DNA of 10,534 bases. Origin: Hondaea fermentalgiana. Lineage: Eukaryota > Sar > Bigyra > Thraustochytrida > Thraustochytriidae. Shown here in pieces: positions 9,601 through 10,534 of this stretch. The stretch spans positions 95,297-105,830 of the forward strand of contig NPFB01000049.1 in NCBI GenBank assembly GCA_014084085.1, given 5' to 3'. Position 1 is the stretch's first letter, and each line of letters starts with the position of its first letter. The notes below the pieces were generated by a model. It did not search any database, was not told where the DNA came from, and worked only from the letters and a program-made list of their open reading frames with translations. The translations under genes and the position numbers were made by a program.

Positions 9601-10111
9601 AAAAACTGGTAGCGTCGTCGCTGTCGTTATCGTTGTCTGTGCGCATGTCGCCATGTTCGCCTGCATGCTTTGCCTTTGCAAGTTGTTGTAACTTCCCGAG
9701 AAGCGTCTGGTATTGTGCGAGCGTTTCCGTAGGTCGGCGTGGAGCCTTTGACGTGTATTGAAGCAGGTGATGATCCTGGTTGGGGCCCAAATTCGACAGC
9801 GCACGTGTACCCGTCTGATTTGGTAGTGTCGGGAGCCGTCGTGGCGATGATCGCATGGTGGGCGAATGCATGGCTGCCGAGACAAGCTGAGGCCCGTTGC
9901 CTTCGTGCTGCAGCAGCCTTGTACCCTTGGCCCGACGCCTCGCGGGGTTTCCCTCCGCTGTATTTGCATAGTCGCTGTAGTGATTGTACCCGTCATTTCT
10001 GGCCCCGGTCCTTGCGTCGTCGACGTTTGCGATGACCTCGCGCGGCCGTTTTCGTCTCGTCTTGCCGGCGGCGGCAAGGGAGCCCTTGCCCGGCGACGCG
10101 AGCCTGTCCAT
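275..10111 (-). CDS. Giant multidomain cytoskeletal scaffold-like protein (LRR, IQ, Sfi1-like, KOW, MORN, dynein-stalk-like, WW), 3278 aa
   Basis: A single uninterrupted frame of 3278 codons runs from an ATG at 10111 to a TAG at 275-277. Two further in-frame stops (TAG, TAA) follow three sense codons later. Recognisable domains in order are leucine-rich repeats (232-780), nine IQ motifs (three at 818-900, five at 1263-1460, one at 1668-1690), Sfi1-like repeats (900-1262), a KOW motif (near 1563-1588), MORN repeats (1978-2004 and 2224-2417), a dynein-stalk/MTBD-like module (2506-2806), acidic helical repeats (2839-2958) and two WW domains (3211-3278). There is no signal peptide or obvious membrane segment, so a cytoplasmic place is expected. 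IQ and Sfi1 repeats bind calmodulin or centrin in known proteins, and the stalk-like module would suit microtubule contact; a basal-body, flagellar or cortical scaffold is inferred. No AAA+ or kinase motif is seen. I do not recognise a named orthologue. The start is uncertain: the ATG has C at -3, and the same frame stays open for 50 codons upstream without another ATG. Confidence 0.93.
278..370 (-). other. WW domain 2, canonical, at the C-terminus (residues 3248-3278)
   Basis: W3251, the aromatic block F3262-Y3263-F3264, H3265-N3266, the ETTW motif with W3274, and P3277 fit the WW consensus with a Trp-Trp spacing of 23. The protein stops one residue after the terminal Pro, so the domain is complete. 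A proline-rich ligand is expected from the family. The Thr-Pro-rich linker of the same protein lacks clear PPxY motifs. Confidence 0.85.
374..481 (-). other. WW domain 1, divergent (residues 3211-3246)
   Basis: The first Trp is W3215, the aromatic pair is Y3226-W3227 (W in place of the second aromatic), and the distal Trp and Pro are W3241 and P3244. The two signature Trp residues are 26 apart, against about 22 in typical WW domains, because of a 4-5 residue insertion in the second loop (around SDDVAAS). WW domains bind proline-rich peptides. Divergence suggests altered or lost ligand binding. Confidence 0.65.
488..574 (-). other. Arg/Ser-rich basic segment (residues 3180-3208)
   Basis: Five arginines in a row are followed by Ser/Arg-rich sequence with SR and RxxS units (RRVSRASRASRSSS at 3193-3206). 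It follows the acidic tract directly, so the tail is strongly bipolar in charge and could pair with it intramolecularly. Such stretches are targets of basophilic or SR-type kinases, and could also bind acidic tubulin tails. Both are inferences from composition. Confidence 0.6.
632..667 (-). repeat. Pure (GAC)12 microsatellite coding for twelve aspartates (residues 3149-3160)
   Basis: Twelve uninterrupted GTC units on the plus strand give twelve identical GAC Asp codons on the coding strand. They finish an acidic tract (about 3116-3160) of Asp, Glu and Ser. All codons are identical, which marks slippage-prone DNA likely to vary in length between strains. The acidic Ser-Asp-Glu context also resembles casein kinase 2 target sites, which is inference. 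Confidence 0.95.
797..1216 (-). other. Unrecognised beta-rich domain (residues 2966-3105)
   Basis: This compact, low-charge region has alternating hydrophobics (RVVVTIDDPYGGPGIRKFG at 2972-2990, then GVIYCEVGD, IRIGDVLCL and AVVGIWCDYHLEIEY). It has several Gly/Pro turns, five cysteines (2992, 3015, 3029, 3042, 3062) and several tryptophans. The composition predicts a folded, mostly beta-strand domain. It sits between the acidic helical repeats and the disordered tail and resembles no family that I can name. Confidence 0.5.
1238..1597 (-). repeat. Short acidic helical repeats, EV-x-[DE]-[AC] type (residues 2839-2958)
   Basis: Four related units share a Pro/Ala-x-EV-x-D/E-A/C-hydrophobic core: EPEVWDCVWTL (2861-2871), VPEEVRDAVGDLV (2895-2907), AELEVHDALNGIL (2917-2929) and AEPEVCEALDTAV (2936-2948). 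The EV pairs are 35, 22 and 19 residues apart. Each unit looks like one or two short amphipathic helices, giving a small acidic alpha-solenoid. I do not recognise the family; weak resemblance to HEAT/ARM-like repeats cannot be excluded. Confidence 0.55.
1694..2596 (-). other. Dynein heavy-chain stalk / microtubule-binding-like module (residues 2506-2806)
   Basis: A coiled coil (about 2507-2600), a compact globular part (about 2604-2735) and a returning coiled coil (about 2736-2806) reproduce the layout of the dynein stalk. Family-like landmarks are the Pro-Pro pair after the first coil (2614-2615, in NFTPPLW), a hydrophobic helix after it, DF at 2654-2655, the LLRDYDxxLLDEI segment (2661-2673), and the final helix with SELAQICGLASPLVAFL (2705-2721), then NY (2726-2727), which leads into the second coil. 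In dynein this module binds the alpha/beta-tubulin groove and signals to the AAA+ ring. No AAA+ ring or Walker motif exists here, so only passive microtubule or partner binding can be inferred. The assignment rests on my reading of pattern and not on a profile search. Confidence 0.65.
2861..3442 (-). other. MORN repeat array (residues 2224-2417)
   Basis: About eight tandem units of roughly 23 residues follow the MORN consensus G-x-x-Y-x-G-x-F-x-x-G-x-x-x-G-x-G. Clear ones start near 2277 (DGDEYKGQW), 2324 (NGSRYDGEF), 2347 (NGDLYVGSF) and 2370 (DGTEYEGSW), with weaker units at 2226, 2254, 2301 and 2396. MORN arrays form elongated beta-hairpin stacks. In known protist proteins (such as MORN1 of apicomplexans and trypanosomes) they sit in cytoskeletal collars, and in PIP kinases and junctophilins they have been linked to membranes. 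No lipid-kinase domain follows, so a structural role is favoured. Confidence 0.9.
3830..3910 (-). other. Acidic low-complexity segment (residues 2068-2094)
   Basis: This segment is dominated by Glu and Asp (ELEDDDELEG, TDTDDEADAD) and is probably disordered. It lies between a basic helix and the main MORN array. A small partial MORN-like unit (TGEMYEGAYFGES, residues 2168-2180) occurs after it and before the array proper. Confidence 0.6.
4100..4588 (-). other. Unrecognised middle region ending in an isolated MORN-like unit (residues 1842-2004)
   Basis: Residues 1842-1977 have mixed helical character (for example VLLRLLAKAV at 1937-1946) and match no family I know. At 1979-2004 a MORN-like unit appears: a DGT start, then F-H-G-T-W, PHGVG and an aliphatic strand ending EG. 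It lies far from the main MORN array and may be an outlying or decayed repeat. A Lys/Glu-rich helix (about 2023-2055) and an acidic stretch follow. Confidence 0.45.
4616..4723 (-). repeat. Thr-Pro-Ser repeat linker (residues 1797-1832)
   Basis: This low-complexity linker contains five TP dipeptides, four of them as TPS, including two copies of TPSNA (1810-1814 and 1820-1824). Such TP sites are typical targets of proline-directed kinases (CDK/MAPK), which is inference here. The two TPSNA copies differ at the third position of four of their five codons (ACA/ACG, CCA/CCG, AAT/AAC, GCA/GCC), so the peptide has been kept while the DNA diverged. It separates the IQ/Sfi1 half from the MORN half of the protein. 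Confidence 0.7.
5042..5110 (-). other. Ninth IQ motif (residues 1668-1690)
   Basis: ALVIQRHFRGRKWRAYFRE matches the IQ consensus (IQxxxRGxxxR with a hydrophobic before it). It is separated from the other IQ motifs by the KOW-containing segment. A basic helical stretch continues to about 1715 and again at 1750-1785, and is followed by the low-complexity linker. Confidence 0.8.
5252..5434 (-). other. KOW/SH3-like motif (residues about 1560-1620)
   Basis: Residues 1563-1588 read RKGD-x-IRII followed by SPYRGETGFV, which matches the KOW pattern of basic-Gly-Asp, alternating hydrophobics, then Gly-x-x-Gly-x-Val. Beta-strand-like segments follow (VKL at 1601-1603, AILFVPL at 1608-1614). KOW motifs are small beta-barrels best known from ribosomal proteins and NusG/Spt5, where they bind RNA or protein. 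Here the motif stands between IQ motifs, so a protein-binding SH3-like barrel is as likely as RNA binding. It is a single, moderately convincing match. Confidence 0.5.
5732..6325 (-). other. IQ motif cluster B with charged helix (residues 1263-1460)
   Basis: Five IQ motifs are visible: 1264-1284 (VVRIQARWRGVLGR), 1292-1313 (RIQQFSRMVLAKKR), 1347-1367 (LVQRHFRARYAR), 1407-1427 (KIQAAARGMLARKR) and 1436-1457 (MIQCAFRQRAAMHR). Between the third and fourth lies a Glu/Arg/Lys-rich stretch (about 1368-1408) with alternating charge typical of a single alpha-helix or coiled coil. Calmodulin or centrin binding is expected from the family. The four later motifs match the IQxxxRGxxxR consensus better than cluster A. 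Confidence 0.85.
6326..7414 (-). other. Sfi1-like centrin-binding repeat array (residues 900-1262)
   Basis: The segment repeats a helix with hydrophobics followed by Arg and the signature F/L-x-x-W. Signature tryptophans fall at 916, 955, 988, 1080, 1146, 1179, 1212 and 1242. Several gaps are exactly 33 residues (955-988, 1146-1179, 1179-1212) and 1080-1146 is 66, twice that period. A 33-residue spacing with an invariant Trp is the hallmark of Sfi1, the centrosome/spindle-pole protein that binds centrin along a continuous alpha-helix. The unit between 988 and 1080 is degenerate (an F at 1040 replaces the Trp). Eight or nine centrin sites are inferred. Because the IQ clusters are contiguous with it, this could be one rod about 640 residues long. 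Confidence 0.75.
7412..7660 (-). other. IQ motif cluster A (residues 818-900)
   Basis: Three IQ-like motifs follow the LRR domain after a basic helix: one at 821-840 with VQ in place of IQ, one at 852-871 with MQ followed by RxxxARGYLAR, and one at 880-899 with RIQ and a central RQ. IQ motifs form basic helices that bind calmodulin or related EF-hand light chains. The first two are degenerate at the Ile position, which usually still permits binding. They merge into the Sfi1-like array, so the whole segment is probably one long EF-hand-decorated helix. Confidence 0.75.
7772..9418 (-). other. Leucine-rich repeat domain, cysteine-containing (AMN1/FBXL) type, about 18-19 repeats (residues 232-780)
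   Basis: Repeats of about 25-28 residues follow the pattern C-P-x-L-x-x-L-x-L-x-x-C-x-x-I-x-D-x-x-L. Clear units begin near residues 263, 367, 394, 422, 484, 510, 535, 570, 598, 624, 650, 697 and 723. Examples are the segments with LETLDMQGC (512-520), LHTVVFSSC (572-580) and LRTLEVAGC (725-733). This is the LRR subtype of FBXL F-box proteins and AMN1, which forms a curved solenoid for protein binding. No F-box is visible before it, so a ubiquitin-ligase adaptor role is not supported. One inter-repeat insertion (about 301-340) carries a cysteine cluster. The expected role is a protein-docking surface; the partner is unknown. Confidence 0.9.
9419..10111 (-). other. N-terminal disordered leader (residues 1-231)
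   Basis: This part is rich in Arg, Lys, Gly, Pro, Ser and Asn, has no repeat or fold signature, and is probably unstructured. A basic cluster around residues 17-25 (KTRRKRPRE) looks like a monopartite nuclear localisation signal, but such clusters are common in disordered tails. An acidic Asp/Asn patch lies at about 159-166. A short amphipathic helix rich in Leu and Gln is likely around 130-147. The region runs directly into the first leucine-rich repeat. Confidence 0.6.
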
Positions 10112-10261
10112 GGGCCCCGAGGGCGTCTGCCGCGAGTCCTGCTTTTGCAGTGCCCTCTGGCGTGCTTGGGCCTGCTGCGCGTCCTTGGTTCCGTTACGAG
10201 GAGCAGAAACCTTTTCCTCAGCAGCAACCCCGAGGCCACCACCACTTTGTTCAGCCCACTG
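10112..10261 (-). other. Possible N-terminal coding extension, open in frame but without ATG
   Basis: The frame of the large gene stays open for 50 codons upstream of the ATG and contains no ATG, GTG or TTG. The translation looks protein-like, beginning QWAEQSGGGLGVAAEEKV and ending Gln/Arg-rich before the annotated Met. An in-frame TAG stands at 10262-10264. Either this is 5' untranslated sequence, or it is coding and the true first exon lies upstream of an intron whose acceptor would be the TAGCAG at 10259-10264. The ATG at 10111 has C at -3, a weak context that leaves both options open. Confidence 0.4.
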
Positions 10262-10299
10262 CTAGGGTAGCGCGTAGGAGCCGTCTAGCCCGCCCAGGC
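10259..10299 (-). other. Candidate 3' splice site upstream of the large gene
   Basis: On the coding strand, CTCCTACGCGCTACCCTAGCAG ends at 10259 and is followed by TGG in the frame of the large gene. The tract is moderately pyrimidine-rich and ends in TAG and CAG, either usable as acceptor. A clear GTAAGT-type donor was not found between here and the window edge; the best candidates are weak (for example a GTGGAC after a nine-base ATG exon at 10454-10446). Confidence 0.25.
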
Positions 10300-10329
10300 G
10301 CGTCCCAGCGAAGCAGGCGTGGGACGCGC
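10298..10329. repeat. Perfect 10-bp inverted repeat upstream of the gene
   Basis: GCGCGTCCCA (10298-10307) and TGGGACGCGC (10320-10329) are exact reverse complements around a 12-base spacer. As RNA it would form a strong hairpin in a 5' leader; as DNA it could be a dimeric protein site. It is a CpG-rich element within the presumed promoter or leader. Confidence 0.7.
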
Positions 10330-10360
10330 GGCAAGAACAGAACGCGCGAAGAACGCTCTC

Positions 10361-10380
10361 AAACTAGTCGAAACTAGTCA
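10361..10380. promoter_or_regulatory. Tandem ACTAGT palindromes, one helical turn apart
   Basis: Two 10-base units, AAACTAGTCG and AAACTAGTCA, sit in tandem, each with a palindromic ACTAGT (10363-10368 and 10373-10378). Their exact 10-base spacing puts both on the same DNA face. They are an AT-richer island in a GC-rich flank about 250 bases upstream of the ATG, so a transcription-factor or initiator role is plausible but unproven. Confidence 0.35.
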
Positions 10381-10412
10381 CAAAGCTACGCCGCGAGGAC
10401 CCTTCGGGGCGC

Positions 10413-10454
10413 CTATCCTCCGGGCGCCGCCGAGGAGGCGTCCACCAGTTCCAT
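10413..10454 (-). other. Possible 13-codon upstream ORF
   Basis: On the coding strand of the large gene an ATG at 10454 opens MELVDASSAAPGG and ends at TAG 10413-10415. If the transcript starts upstream of it, this short frame could reduce translation of the main gene, or its ATG could be the true start in a short first exon. It is in a different frame from the main gene. Confidence 0.2.
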
Positions 10455-10534
10455 GTCCGCGCGCACGAGCGGCGAGGGAGCGAGCGCAGCGGCGGCGACG
10501 GCGGAGCGGAGGTCCCGGCCCCGAGGCGGCCGGG
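10453..10534 (+). CDS. Possible start of a divergent gene, running off the window
   Basis: An ATG at 10453 opens a plus-strand frame of 27 codons that continues to the window edge. It starts MSARTSGEG and is Ala- and Arg-rich after that. The frame is also open upstream back to a TAG at 10375-10377. High GC content keeps many frames open here, and the start has T at -3, so this may be chance. If real, it would share the interval with the large gene as a divergent promoter. Confidence 0.2.
   Translation, partial: MSARTSGEGASAAAATAERRSRPRGGR

Noticed and set aside
10058..10087. Walker A-like sequence near the N-terminus (GKGSLAAAGKT, residues 8-18)
   Set aside because: The P-loop pattern needs Gly five residues before the GKT Gly; here it is Ser 11, and no Walker B or ATPase fold follows. 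It lies in disordered sequence.
1..10534. tRNA, rRNA, CRISPR array, insertion sequence or terminal repeats
   Set aside because: I read the window for repeated spacers, cloverleaf-like arms, conserved rRNA segments and transposase motifs and saw none outside the coding repeats listed.

Overview
The window is almost entirely one eukaryotic protein-coding gene: an uninterrupted 3278-codon reading frame on the minus strand (stop at 275-277, ATG at 10109-10111). It encodes a very large scaffold-like protein built from families that are essentially eukaryotic: leucine-rich repeats of the cysteine-containing F-box/AMN1 type, IQ motifs, Sfi1-type centrin-binding repeats, MORN repeats, a dynein-stalk-like coiled-coil module and two WW domains. 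A bacterial or viral origin is therefore very unlikely. The GC-rich coding sequence, a frame of nearly 10 kb without an intron, and AT-rich flanking DNA downstream suggest an intron-poor, free-living protist. A thraustochytrid-type stramenopile is my best guess, but that is inference and not a demonstrated identity.

Protein layout from N- to C-terminus (right to left in the window): a disordered basic/acidic leader (residues 1-231); about 18-19 leucine-rich repeats (232-780); three IQ motifs (818-900); an Sfi1-like array with a 33-residue tryptophan period (900-1262); five more IQ motifs around a charged helix (1263-1460); a KOW/SH3-like motif (1560-1620); a ninth IQ motif (1668-1690); a Thr-Pro-rich linker (1797-1832); an unrecognised region with an isolated MORN-like unit (1842-2004); an acidic stretch (2068-2094); a main MORN array (2224-2417); a coiled coil / globular / coiled coil module that resembles the stalk and microtubule-binding domain of dynein heavy chain (2506-2806); short acidic helical repeats (2839-2958); an unrecognised beta-rich domain (2966-3105); an acidic tract ending in twelve aspartates (3116-3160); an Arg/Ser-rich stretch (3180-3208); and two WW domains that end at the stop codon. 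No AAA+ motor is visible. The simplest reading is a calcium/centrin-regulated cytoskeletal scaffold of a basal body, flagellum or cortex that can contact microtubules without being a motor.

Flanks. The 423 bases upstream of the ATG (10112-10534) hold a 50-codon in-frame open extension without ATG (10112-10261), preceded by an in-frame TAG and a possible splice acceptor. They also hold a perfect 10-bp inverted repeat, a pair of ACTAGT palindromes ten bases apart, and a GC-rich edge in which a short plus-strand frame opens and runs off the window. The 274 bases downstream are AT-rich, lack an AATAAA signal, and contain a convincing intron-like layout (GTAAGC donor, CTGAC branch point, pyrimidine tract, CAG acceptor) that would lie immediately after the stop codon.

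The most notable feature is the dynein-stalk/microtubule-binding-like module inside a non-motor LRR/IQ/Sfi1/MORN/WW protein.
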